Made by a program: the position numbers and the translations under genes. The notes below the pieces were generated by a model that saw only the letters and a program-made list of their open reading frames with translations, did not search any database and was not told the DNA's origin. Of a stretch of DNA of 13,154 nt, positions 1 to 6,364 are shown piece by piece. The DNA is taken from NCBI GenBank assembly GCA_030039135.1, contig JASHQN010000074.1:1-13154 (forward strand), written 5' to 3'. Each line of letters opens with the position of its first letter. The first letter of the stretch is position 1. The DNA is from Thermoplasmata archaeon. GTDB lineage: Archaea; Thermoplasmatota; Thermoplasmata; Lutacidiplasmatales; UBA184.

Positions 1-1487
1 CCGGAATTGAAGTAGGCCTCTCCCTGACGCCGAATCATGGGCGGTGAGAGCGGATCCAAGCGGTAGGCCTCGTCCGCCTGCATGACGTACGGTTCCATGA
101 TCCCGAACGACCCGGCGAGGGAGCTTAGGATGCTGCGCGCCTGCGCAAGATTGGGGTTGAGCTCCAACGCACGTCGGATCTCCTGGTCGAGGACCTCCGC
201 TGGAGCGTCGGCCATGAAGGCCAGCTCGCCCAGGAGGACGTGCGCGTCCGCCAGATCTGGGTCGAGCTTGCTGGCTCGCTCGGCGGCCGCGAGCCCCATC
301 TCGATCGCACCGGTCCAGGTCAGGTAGCCTTCCATACCCAGGTTGACGTACACCCGTGCCAGCCCGGCATAGGCGCGAGCGAAGGTCGGATCGCTCTCGA
401 GGGCCTTCTGGAAGTGCTCGAGCGACTTCCGAAGGGAGGGCTCGTCCTTCTGCCAGATCAGCGCTTGCCCCTGAAGATACCAGAGATAGGCCTGGGTCTC
501 CTTGGGCCGCTCCAGCCCCGGGACCGTGACCTGCGCCTTCGCCAGGCTCCCCGGTAGCGATGTCGCCACCTTCGTCGCGATCTCGCTCTGCACGGCGAAG
601 ATGTCGTCGAGATCGTCGTCGTACTTCGCGGTCCAGAGGTGCTCTTCCGTCGCAACGTCGATCACCTGGACCGTGACGCGGATCTTGTTCGCGGCGCGGC
701 GGACGCTTCCCTCGACGACGGTCCCGACGCCGAGCTCTCTACCGATCGCCGCGACCTTCTTTTCGCCTTTCTTGTATCCAAGGACGGAGGTCCGGGCGAT
801 CACCTTCAGACCGGGAACCAGCGAGAGGTTCGCGATCAGCTCCTCCGTCAACCCGTCCGCAAAGTACTCGTCGTTCGGGTCGGGGCTGATGTTGGCGAAC
901 GGCAGGACCGCGATGCGCGTCTTGTCCGCGAGACGTGAAACGTCCTCGGCATCGCTCCTACCATTCCCTTCCCAGGATGGCACAACGCGGTAGACGTCGA
1001 TCGGGACGTCCACGCCTTTCAGTGCCTTGGGCTCCAGCCTCTCGAACTTGTCCGTTACTTTGGCGCGGACCTGCTCGTAGACCGCGCCAGAAACACAAAC
1101 ACCCCCGGGCTGGGCCAAGGGCTCGATTCGTGCCGCGATATTCACGGCGTCCCCGAGAATGTCGGTCCCGCTTTGGACCACATCCCCGAGATGGACCCCG
1201 ATTCGAACTCGAATGGGGGTCTGCCCGCCTTCCGAGTTCCGCTCGTAGATTCGGCGCTGGATGTTTACCGCGCACTGGACGGCCTTGAGCGCACTGTCGA
1301 ACTCAACGAGGAAGCCGTCGCCCGTGGATTTGATCTCTCGGCCCTGGTGGAGCGCTAGGAGAGGACGGAGCAGTTCCGTCTGCTGGCGGAGCAGCTCGAG
1401 CGTTCCACCTTCGTTCGCCTGCGTGGACGCCGTGAAGCCCACGGTATCGGTGAACATGACCGCGGCGAGGCGTCGGCCTGGTGCCAC
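1..1487 (-). CDS. Class III adenylate/guanylate cyclase with TolB-like domain and TPR repeats (3' end outside window)
   Basis: Makes a cyclic nucleotide from ATP or GTP; the domain order suggests a sensor or regulator acting through TPR protein contacts. The frame is open for 495 codons from GTG at 1487 and runs off the left edge, so the C-terminus is missing. Residues about 1-170 form the cyclase homology domain, with all expected catalytic positions visible: metal-binding D14 (FTDTVGFT) and D57 (STGDGF), adenine-selecting K53 and D109 (GTDILGD), and the Asn/Arg pair N116 and R120 (VNIAARIE). K and D favour ATP over GTP. Residues about 190-320 match the TolB/FlgO-like segment (VLPF...EYFADGLTEEL), and about 345 onward are TPR helices. 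No membrane helix is seen in the visible part. The GTG start is chosen because the cyclase motif begins within 12 residues and a TATA-like box lies 24 bases upstream. This architecture is common in soil bacteria. Confidence 0.9.
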   Translation of the reverse strand, partial: MAPGRRLAAVMFTDTVGFTASTQANEGGTLELLRQQTELLRPLLALHQGREIKSTGDGFLVEFDSALKAVQCAVNIQRRIYERNSEGGQTPIRVRIGVHLGDVVQSGTDILGDAVNIAARIEPLAQPGGVCVSGAVYEQVRAKVTDKFERLEPKALKGVDVPIDVYRVVPSWEGNGRSDAEDVSRLADKTRIAVLPFANISPDPNDEYFADGLTEELIANLSLVPGLKVIARTSVLGYKKGEKKVAAIGRELGVGTVVEGSVRRAANKIRVTVQVIDVATEEHLWTAKYDDDLDDIFAVQSEIATKVATSLPGSLAKAQVTVPGLERPKETQAYLWYLQGQALIWQKDEPSLRKSLEHFQKALESDPTFARAYAGLARVYVNLGMEGYLTWTGAIEMGLAAAERASKLDPDLADAHVLLGELAFMADAPAEVLDQEIRRALELNPNLAQARSILSSLAGSFGIMEPYVMQADEAYRLDPLSPPMIRRQGEAYFNS

Positions 1488-1506
1488 AACGATCGGATGC
1501 GTTCGG

Positions 1507-1515
1507 TCAATTAAG
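1507..1515 (-). promoter_or_regulatory. TATA-like box of the cyclase gene
   Basis: On the minus strand this reads CTTAATTGA and is centred about 24 bases upstream of the GTG at 1487. No ribosome binding site lies in between, so the transcript is probably leaderless. It is the only A/T-rich patch in the 152 bp between the divergent cyclase and DUF1028 genes. Confidence 0.5.
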
Positions 1516-1639
1516 CCTGCGGGCCGCGGAGCCAGGGTGGTACTGGACCCGCGGCTCTTGCCGACTTCACGACCGACGGCGCAGCCCGTCGCAGGCTGGA
1601 CAGCTTCAAGGGCCGGGTATCCCTGAGCGGAGCCAGGCT

Positions 1640-2329
1640 ATGGACGGGTCGCGCCCCCCGGGCACCTTCTCGATCGTAGCGTGCGACTCCGACCGAAAGT
1701 TCTGGGGCGTGGCCGTTGCTACGAAGCCGCCCTCGGTCGGTGCGACCGTTCCATGGGCGGAATGGCGAGTCGGGGCCATCGCGACCCAAGCGTACTCCAA
1801 CTTCTGGTACGGGCCGCGTGGACTCGAGTTGCTCCGTAAGGGACTCTCGGCGCACGATGTCGTCCAGAAGCTCACTCGCCCGGACCCCGGGCGTGACAAA
1901 CGTCAGTTGGGGGTCGTCGACCGTCGCGGGCGGAGTTTCGCTTGGACGGGCTCAAAATGTCTCGAGACCGGGATGCATCAGACGGGGGATGGGTATGCCT
2001 GCCAAGGCAACCGGCTCGCTTCGGAGCGAGTCGTTCCCGCGATGGTGTCGGCGTTCGAGGCGAGCCGAGGGCCACTCGGTCGACGTATGATGAGTGCGCT
2101 CCAAGCGGGGGCTCGTGCAGGAGGCGACAAGCTCGGCATGGAGTCGGCCGCGATGTTGGTAGTCCACCGGGAACGATGGTTCAGCCCTGCTTGGTCGAAC
2201 TACTGGGTCAACCTCCGAGTCGACCTCCACCCGCGTCCGATCCAGGAGCTCAATCGACTTCTGAGAAAGGACGAAGCCGAGACTCGGCGATTCCTCGCGC
2301 ACCGAGTCGCGCTCAGGAAGCGCTGGTGA
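1640..2329 (+). CDS. DUF1028 family (Ntn-hydrolase-like) protein
   Basis: A 229-residue protein matching the DUF1028 family along its full length. Recognisable blocks are GTFSIVACDS near the N-terminus, a GVAVATK...VGATVPWA stretch, a GAIATQAYSNFWYGPRGLELLRKG block, DPGRDKRQLGVVD, the GYACQGN block, and a C-terminal DLHPRPIQELNRLL block. The family belongs to the N-terminal nucleophile hydrolase superfamily; its substrate is not established, though amide or peptide hydrolysis is presumed. Thr9 (of GTFS) would be the nucleophile if the first eight residues are removed, which is an inference. The ATG at 1640 is chosen because the conserved region starts directly after it; a GGAG lies 7 bases upstream. 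An in-frame extension further upstream has no family resemblance. The gene is divergent from the cyclase and convergent with the SHOCT gene. No signal peptide or membrane helix is visible. Confidence 0.85.
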   Translation: MDGSRPPGTFSIVACDSDRKFWGVAVATKPPSVGATVPWAEWRVGAIATQAYSNFWYGPRGLELLRKGLSAHDVVQKLTRPDPGRDKRQLGVVDRRGRSFAWTGSKCLETGMHQTGDGYACQGNRLASERVVPAMVSAFEASRGPLGRRMMSALQAGARAGGDKLGMESAAMLVVHRERWFSPAWSNYWVNLRVDLHPRPIQELNRLLRKDEAETRRFLAHRVALRKRW

Positions 2330-2478
2330 CGGGGCAAGGGTGGCGCCGGTCGCGGCCTTGTGATACACCCAGTAGACGAGGCTGCAAATAGAGCGGAAAC
2401 GCGGGCCAGAGATCGGACTTCAACGCCCCACGGACGGCTGCCTAGCGGGGTCGCGGGAGCGGCTAAGGGGGCGGAGAA

Positions 2479-2913
2479 CTAGGAGCCGCCCCCCAGCCCG
2501 TGCAGAATCTGGTCAAGTTGATCCTGCGATATCTCACCACGTGCGAAGCGTTCCCGGGCGAGGTCGATCGCCGGGTCGCGTTCGACGGGGCCCTCGGTAC
2601 GGTGACGGCGGCGCTCGAAGCGTTCGGAGCGAACGTCACGCATGGGCCTCCCGGACGAGAGACGGACCACCCACACCGCGAGGACAATCCCGAAGATAAT
2701 GAGAAGCGCCGAGACGACCCCAAGCCCTGTCGACCAGAACGTTGACCACGTGACGCTATGTCCCTGCAGGAGCGGCATCACGATCGTTGAGATCACGGCT
2801 ATCCAGATCACGATCAGGAGCACCCCGAGTACAACGAGGGGGGATCGCCGAGACGTCCTTCCCTCCACCGCAACCCGGTTCTGACCCACGTTCGTCGCCG
2901 AAACATCGCTCAT
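2479..2913 (-). CDS. Two-helix membrane protein with C-terminal SHOCT domain
   Basis: A 144-residue protein. Residues about 27-50 and 62-84 are strongly hydrophobic and should form two membrane helices, following a polar N-terminus. A basic Arg-rich linker (about 89-108) leads to a C-terminal SHOCT motif at about 113-140 (DPAIDLARERFARGEI then LDQIL). SHOCT is a short helical module found at protein ends, thought to mediate oligomerisation or partner contacts; no enzymatic role is expected. The open frame extends far upstream, but the ATG at 2913 is preferred because residues before it look non-coding and an A/T-rich TTATCTG (2934-2940) sits about 24 bases upstream, fitting a leaderless start. 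It lies downstream of, and in the same direction as, the six-helix membrane gene, 128 bp away. Confidence 0.8.
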   Translation of the reverse strand: MSDVSATNVGQNRVAVEGRTSRRSPLVVLGVLLIVIWIAVISTIVMPLLQGHSVTWSTFWSTGLGVVSALLIIFGIVLAVWVVRLSSGRPMRDVRSERFERRRHRTEGPVERDPAIDLARERFARGEISQDQLDQILHGLGGGS

Positions 2914-3041
2914 AGCGAACTCGCTCGTGGATTCAGATAACGCGACATAAGGAATCGGTCGAACCGGTTTGACGCGGCCGGCGAGTCCGACGTCCGCCGC
3001 TAACGAACGCTCACCAGTGGGCCGCTCCAAAGCGAGAGGGA

Positions 3042-3791
3042 TTAGCGTGCGGGGGTCGCGATCGAGCGCGGACCCCTGAGCGGCGCCAAGGCGACGGACT
3101 GCAGGGCGATTATCGATAGGAGGCCCACGTACCACAGGGCCTGCCGTGCGTCGGACACTCCCGACGCCGCACCGAACACCGGCAAGGCGGAGATCAGGTA
3201 GATGCACGCGACGCAAGCCCGCACTTGGGCGATGGTGCGCACCGCACGTAGCGTTTGGGCCGACAGCCTGGCACGGGGTTCCCTTCGTTCCTCCCTCAGG
3301 AGGAGGTATCCGAGGGCGGAAAGAAGGAGCATCATCGAGCCAAGGTCCAAAGCGAAGGCTGTGGACGCGGGGCCCGCGATCGCGCCCGGCGCGTTCGGAG
3401 CGAGAAGGTAGAACAAGAACGGCTCCAGCGCGACCGTGAACAAGAGCGCAGCGTTGACCGCGATGATGGTTTGAGTCTCGAAGGGAAACGCGACCGCGAT
3501 TCGCCGGTACGCCACCCATCCAAGGAGGACCAGAATGAAGCTGAAGCCGAACCAGCCGATCTCGACCAGCAACGCCTGGCCATTCGCCGGGGGCTTCGCC
3601 GCGAGGAGGACCGACCCGAATCCGAGGGCCAACCCAAAGACCACGTCGGATATCGACTGGATCCCGAGCCGGGGATTCGGAGAAATCGGGCTTCCTGCGG
3701 GGAGTGAATCTGCGGCTGTACCCGTCGTCGATCCCGCCATCCTAGGCTGCTCCGAGGATGCTGTGGATCCCCCCGGAATCTGGGCGGTCAT
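3042..3791 (-). CDS. Six-helix membrane protein, TMEM175/DUF1211-like
   Basis: A 249-residue protein with a Ser/Pro/Gly-rich N-terminal tail of about 40 residues, then six hydrophobic segments at about 46-65, 76-96, 108-131, 143-165, 190-208 and 217-236. Helix 1 carries SISDVVFGLAL, which resembles the FSD-x-V-F-A-I-x-I signature at the pore of TMEM175-type potassium channels (DUF1211). Six helices equals one TMEM175 repeat, the unit that tetramerises in prokaryotic members. Differences from the family are Ile instead of the first Phe of FSD and an acidic residue within helix 3. The channel assignment is therefore tentative; a related but non-conducting membrane family is possible. The start at 3791 has a GGTGAGG almost touching the ATG. 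No good TATA box is evident; the best A/T patch is at 3821-3828. Confidence 0.65.
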   Translation of the reverse strand: MTAQIPGGSTASSEQPRMAGSTTGTAADSLPAGSPISPNPRLGIQSISDVVFGLALGFGSVLLAAKPPANGQALLVEIGWFGFSFILVLLGWVAYRRIAVAFPFETQTIIAVNAALLFTVALEPFLFYLLAPNAPGAIAGPASTAFALDLGSMMLLLSALGYLLLREERREPRARLSAQTLRAVRTIAQVRACVACIYLISALPVFGAASGVSDARQALWYVGLLSIIALQSVALAPLRGPRSIATPAR

Positions 3792-3952
3792 GCCTCACCG
3801 CATACCGACTCGCGAGAGGCTAGTAGTTCGTACCGTCAACACCGTTTGACAGTGACCCGCCCGTTCCGACACGTTGGCTGCTCGGAGCGGGCCAGCAGAG
3901 AAACCTCCCGGGCGCGGTCGGACGGATGATCCCGGGCGATAGCGGCTCCCTT

Positions 3953-4013
3953 CCCGACTCGACGGTCGGGTGCCGTTGGGCACCGGTGAATGGCTGAGCA
4001 AGCGCTGCCCAAC
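3953..4013. repeat. Overlapping inverted repeats (possible structured RNA or binding site)
   Basis: Three perfect inverted repeats overlap: CCCGAC/GTCGGG (3953-3958 with 3965-3970), GGTGCC/GGCACC (3969-3974 with 3979-3984) and GTTGGGCA/TGCCCAAC (3975-3982 with 4006-4013). The second and third are mutually exclusive. The stretch lies outside any supported gene, 165 bp upstream of the AhpD-like start. GC-rich DNA produces short repeats by chance, so the functional reading is weak. Confidence 0.3.
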
Positions 4014-4148
4014 TCTCGCACCAGGTTTCGTCGGCTCGGTCCAGAGCGGCGGGCTTTCACGTGCGCGCACCAATCCGTCGTTCGAGTCGATCGTACGCCA
4101 GTGCCGTCGCAGGTACGTGGAGCTCCTCACCATGGTCGTACGGGTCGT

Positions 4149-4154
4149 GATATG
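4149..4154 (+). promoter_or_regulatory. TATA-like box of the AhpD-like gene
   Basis: GATATG is centred about 28 bases before the ATG at 4180, with no ribosome binding site in between. It supports a leaderless transcript starting at 4180. Confidence 0.4.
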
Positions 4155-4179
4155 CCGGCTCGCCTATCGGCGCACCGCC

Positions 4180-4491
4180 ATGTACGACATGAACAATCTA
4201 AAGCGGCTGAAGACGATCGACGCAAACGCGCCGGGCGCAGCGAAAGCGTTCTGGGCCTTTGACAAGGCGGCCCTGGCCGACGGTGCCATTCCGGTGAAAT
4301 ACAAGGAGCTCATGGCGTGCGCCGTGGCATTCACAACGCAATGCCCTTACTGCATTCAAATCCATTCGGACCGAGCCCGAGAGGCCGGTGCGACCGACAA
4401 GGAGATGGCCGAGGTCGTGATGGTTGCGGCCGCTCTCAGGGCTGGGGCCGCCGTCACGCATGGGACGCACGCGTTCGCGGACCACCGGTAA
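4180..4491 (+). CDS. AhpD-like carboxymuconolactone decarboxylase family protein
   Basis: A 103-residue all-helical protein of the CMD/AhpD family. The redox centre is complete: E43, C55, C58 and H62, spaced 12, 3 and 4 residues apart. This is the same spacing as the Glu-Cys-x-x-Cys-x-x-x-His proton-relay centre of mycobacterial AhpD. Such proteins act as disulfide reductases, often supplying electrons to a peroxiredoxin; true carboxymuconolactone decarboxylase activity is unlikely because that branch lacks the CxxC. The tail AALRAGAAVTHGTH is typical of the family. The ATG at 4180 is preferred over in-frame upstream starts because the family similarity begins there and a TATA-like box lies 28 bases before it; the next ATG, nine bases on, is also possible. 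The peroxiredoxin and DsbA-like genes follow on the same strand, which suggests it is their redox partner. Confidence 0.85.
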   Translation: MYDMNNLKRLKTIDANAPGAAKAFWAFDKAALADGAIPVKYKELMACAVAFTTQCPYCIQIHSDRAREAGATDKEMAEVVMVAAALRAGAAVTHGTHAFADHR

Positions 4492-4596
4492 GAAGCAACT
4501 TCTCGGCGGGGTAGGCTCGACCACCGGCTGAAACAACATTCGAACTCGCCCGCGCCTCGGAGGGAACCGGCCGTTGGCCGTGGCGACGATGGAATC

Positions 4597-4604
4597 CTTA
4601 TGGC
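4597..4604 (+). promoter_or_regulatory. TATA-like box of the peroxiredoxin-DsbA unit
   Basis: CCTTATGG is centred about 27 bases before the ATG at 4627, without a ribosome binding site between them. It suggests that the peroxiredoxin is transcribed from its own leaderless promoter and not only from that of the AhpD-like gene. Confidence 0.4.
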
Positions 4605-4626
4605 CAATCTAGGTCAGTGACCCCTA

Positions 4627-5112
4627 ATGCCGAGGGCGGAAGCGACCAAGCCACCGATTCTCAAAGCGGGCGCAAAGGCGCCGGATTTCACTCTCAAGAG
4701 CACTCCCGACCAGAGCGTTTCGCTCCGGGATTTTCTCGGACGTCCGGTCGTTCTCGCCTTCTATCCAGCGGACTGGAGTCCCGTCTGCACCGACCAGCTG
4801 GGTCTCTACGCTCAGGTGATGTCGGAGTTCAAGAAGTTCAACGCCGAGGTGCTCGGGATCTCGGTCGACGGTATATGGTCCCACCTCGCTTTTTCCAATG
4901 ACCGGAAGCTCAACTTTCCACTGCTTTCCGACTTCGAGCCGAAGGGAGCCGTCTCGAAGATGTACGGGGCGTTCGAAGCCGCGGTCGGCGAGTCCGCGAG
5001 GGCCCTCTTCGTGATCGACAAAAAGGGTGTGATCCGCTGGAGCTATCTGTCCCCGGACGGCGTCAACCCGGGGGCCGACGGCATCCTTTCCGCCTTGGAG
5101 GACCTCGGGTGA
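4627..5112 (+). CDS. One-cysteine peroxiredoxin (AhpC/TSA family)
   Basis: A 161-residue thioredoxin-fold peroxidase that reduces hydrogen peroxide or organic hydroperoxides. The active site reads YPADWSPVCTDQ: P47, S51 and peroxidatic C54 fit the P-x-x-x-(T/S)-x-x-C signature, with Ser in place of the common Thr. C54 is the only cysteine in the protein, so there is no resolving Cys and the sulfenic acid must be resolved by another thiol protein. The N-terminal APDFTLKS and the later FVIDKKGVIRW segment, whose Arg helps activate the thiol, are typical. Length and shape are closest to the AhpE/BCP-like groups. No signal peptide is visible, so it is probably cytoplasmic. The stop is 6 bp before the DsbA-like start, and the AhpD-like CxxC gene is 135 bp upstream, giving two candidate reductants. 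Confidence 0.9.
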   Translation: MPRAEATKPPILKAGAKAPDFTLKSTPDQSVSLRDFLGRPVVLAFYPADWSPVCTDQLGLYAQVMSEFKKFNAEVLGISVDGIWSHLAFSNDRKLNFPLLSDFEPKGAVSKMYGAFEAAVGESARALFVIDKKGVIRWSYLSPDGVNPGADGILSALEDLG

Positions 5113-5118
5113 GGTAGC

Positions 5119-5688
5119 ATGCCGAAAACCTACACGCCGCCTCGCCTCACGTTGCCGGTCGGAGACCGGGACCATTCGGAGGGGGCGCCCGACGCGAGCA
5201 TGGTGCTCGTGGAGTACGGGGACTACCAGTGTCCGTACTGCGGAGCGGCGTACCCCGTCGTGAAGCGGATCGAGAAGGAATTGGGAAGCGATCTACGGTT
5301 CGTGTTCCGGAACTTTCCGCTCACCAATTCGCATCCGCAGGCGGAGTGGGCCGCCGAGACGGCGGAGGCCGCGTCCGCCCAAGGAAAGTTTTGGCCGATG
5401 CATGACTTCCTCTACGAGAACCAGCGGTTCATGGGGGATGCCGCGTACTTCACCGTGTACGAGACGAAACTCAAGCTGGACGTGACGAGAATAGGCCAGG
5501 AGGTGGCCCAACGCGCGTACTCCGCCCGGATCCAGGAGGACTTCATGAGCGGTGTTCGCAGCGGAGTCAACGGCACGCCGACGTTCTTCATCAACGGGAT
5601 CAGGTACGACGGCGCGCCGGAGTTTGGATCGATGGTTTCCGCGCTGAAGGTGGCCTCGAAAACCCCTCGGCGCAGGGCTCGCACGTAA
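5119..5688 (+). CDS. DsbA-family thioredoxin-fold protein
   Basis: A 189-residue protein of the DsbA/FrnE-type thioredoxin fold, with an inserted helical domain between the halves. The redox motif is CPYC (C38-C41) in EYGDYQCPYCGAAYP, and the cis-proline loop is GTPTFFINGI (P154). It resembles the thioredoxin-like domains annotated as DsbA family or fused to NhaA-type antiporters. No signal peptide or lipobox precedes it, so it should act in the cytoplasm as a thiol reductase or isomerase and not as a secreted oxidase. It has no other cysteine. It lies 6 bp after the peroxiredoxin stop with a GAGGT 5 bases before the ATG, so the two genes form an operon. The natural inference is that it reduces the one-Cys peroxiredoxin. 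The C-terminus is Arg-rich. Confidence 0.88.
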   Translation: MPKTYTPPRLTLPVGDRDHSEGAPDASMVLVEYGDYQCPYCGAAYPVVKRIEKELGSDLRFVFRNFPLTNSHPQAEWAAETAEAASAQGKFWPMHDFLYENQRFMGDAAYFTVYETKLKLDVTRIGQEVAQRAYSARIQEDFMSGVRSGVNGTPTFFINGIRYDGAPEFGSMVSALKVASKTPRRRART

Positions 5689-5736
5689 GGAAAGAGGGGC
5701 CCTGGCCTTCTATCCTCTCGGGCGGTGCGACGGATA

Positions 5737-6195
5737 TCACGATCGACCGGCCGCGGGCCGCTTCCGTTTCGTTGCCATGTGCCTAGGTTTTCGTCCGGCC
5801 CGGACGGGGGCGCGGGAGTTGAGAGTGTCCCGAACCATCCGGGTGGAGACTCCGAGCAGCCAGAAGATGTTCCCGTCAGGATCTGCGAATTTCGCCATCT
5901 CCCCCCAGGACTCCTTTCTCAAGGGTTCGGGGAACCTCACCCCACCCCGAGTCATTCGGTCGACGACGGACTCGATATCGTCGGTGACGAAGGCGATTCC
6001 GGTATCGCCAGGTTCCAGAGGGGCGAACCCTTCGCAAAGGTGAAGGACGAAGCGCTCACCGGGCGGAGCCACGAGGACGGCGTGACCGCCGGCACCCCCG
6101 ACCGTGAAGCTCGCAAATCCAAGGTAGTCCTTCCACCATTTTGCCGAGGATCGAGCGTTCGACACGACGACGGCCACGTCCGCGATGGCGAGCAT
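5737..6195 (-). CDS. VOC-fold (glyoxalase/bleomycin-resistance-like) protein with basic tail
   Basis: A 152-residue protein. Residues 1-115 form one vicinal-oxygen-chelate unit made of two beta-alpha-beta-beta-beta halves: the first has the typical SSAKWWKDYLGF helix, and the second runs through GIAFVTDDIESVVDRM to the KFADPDGNIFWLL ending. VOC proteins bind a metal or small molecule, acting in glyoxal or catechol metabolism or in resistance by drug binding. The usual ligand positions are not obvious here: strand 1 has DVAVVV without a His or Glu, and the last strand ends FWLL instead of carrying the usual Glu. It may therefore be a metal-free binder. Residues about 129-152 form an extra Arg/Lys-rich tail. 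It is convergent with the DsbA-like gene (48 bp) and divergent from the flavin reductase. A TATA-like box at 6217-6226 supports this start. Confidence 0.8.
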   Translation of the reverse strand: MLAIADVAVVVSNARSSAKWWKDYLGFASFTVGGAGGHAVLVAPPGERFVLHLCEGFAPLEPGDTGIAFVTDDIESVVDRMTRGGVRFPEPLRKESWGEMAKFADPDGNIFWLLGVSTRMVRDTLNSRAPVRAGRKPRHMATKRKRPAAGRS

Positions 6196-6216
6196 CCGAT
6201 GGAGCAGTCCATTCGA

Positions 6217-6226
6217 GGCTAAAGAG
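6217..6226 (-). promoter_or_regulatory. TATA-like box of the VOC gene
   Basis: On the minus strand this reads CTCTTTAGCC, centred about 26 bases upstream of the ATG at 6195. No ribosome binding site follows it, consistent with a leaderless transcript. Confidence 0.45.
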
Positions 6227-6334
6227 GGTTCACGACCGGCGGCATCGGTCCGAGACTAAAGTGTTCGGGCCGAAGCCAGGGCGCGATTCTCCCTGCCGCA
6301 GGTCCGAGCGTGACTCGAAGACCTCTCTCCCCGT

Positions 6335-6343
6335 CATATTAAA
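6335..6343 (+). promoter_or_regulatory. TATA box of the flavin reductase gene
   Basis: CATATTAAA is one of the best TATA matches in the window, centred about 25 bases before the GTG at 6365. It places the transcription start at or next to the start codon. Confidence 0.6.
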
Positions 6344-6364
6344 CGCAGATTCGTTGGGACGCAG

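Larger units (their letters stand above)
3792..4179. other. Long intergenic region between divergent genes, with dense inverted repeats
   Basis: About 390 bases with no convincing protein gene on either strand; the open frames here have Arg/Ser/Pro-rich, shadow-like translations. No tRNA T-arm or other known RNA motif was found. It holds the promoter of the AhpD-like gene at its right end and overlapping hairpins at 3953-4013 (listed separately). It probably carries both divergent promoters. Confidence 0.5.

Noticed and set aside
502..993. Long plus-strand open frame opposite the cyclase
   Set aside because: It is antisense to a gene with complete catalytic motifs and has a low-complexity Ser/Arg/Thr-rich translation.
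2330..2478. Possible small gene between the convergent DUF1028 and SHOCT genes
   Set aside because: No open frame with a sensible start and composition; probably only 3' ends.
3795..4133. Minus-strand open frame in the long intergenic region
   Set aside because: Arg/Ser/Pro-rich translation with no fold-like pattern, and it overlaps the upstream part of the AhpD-like promoter region.
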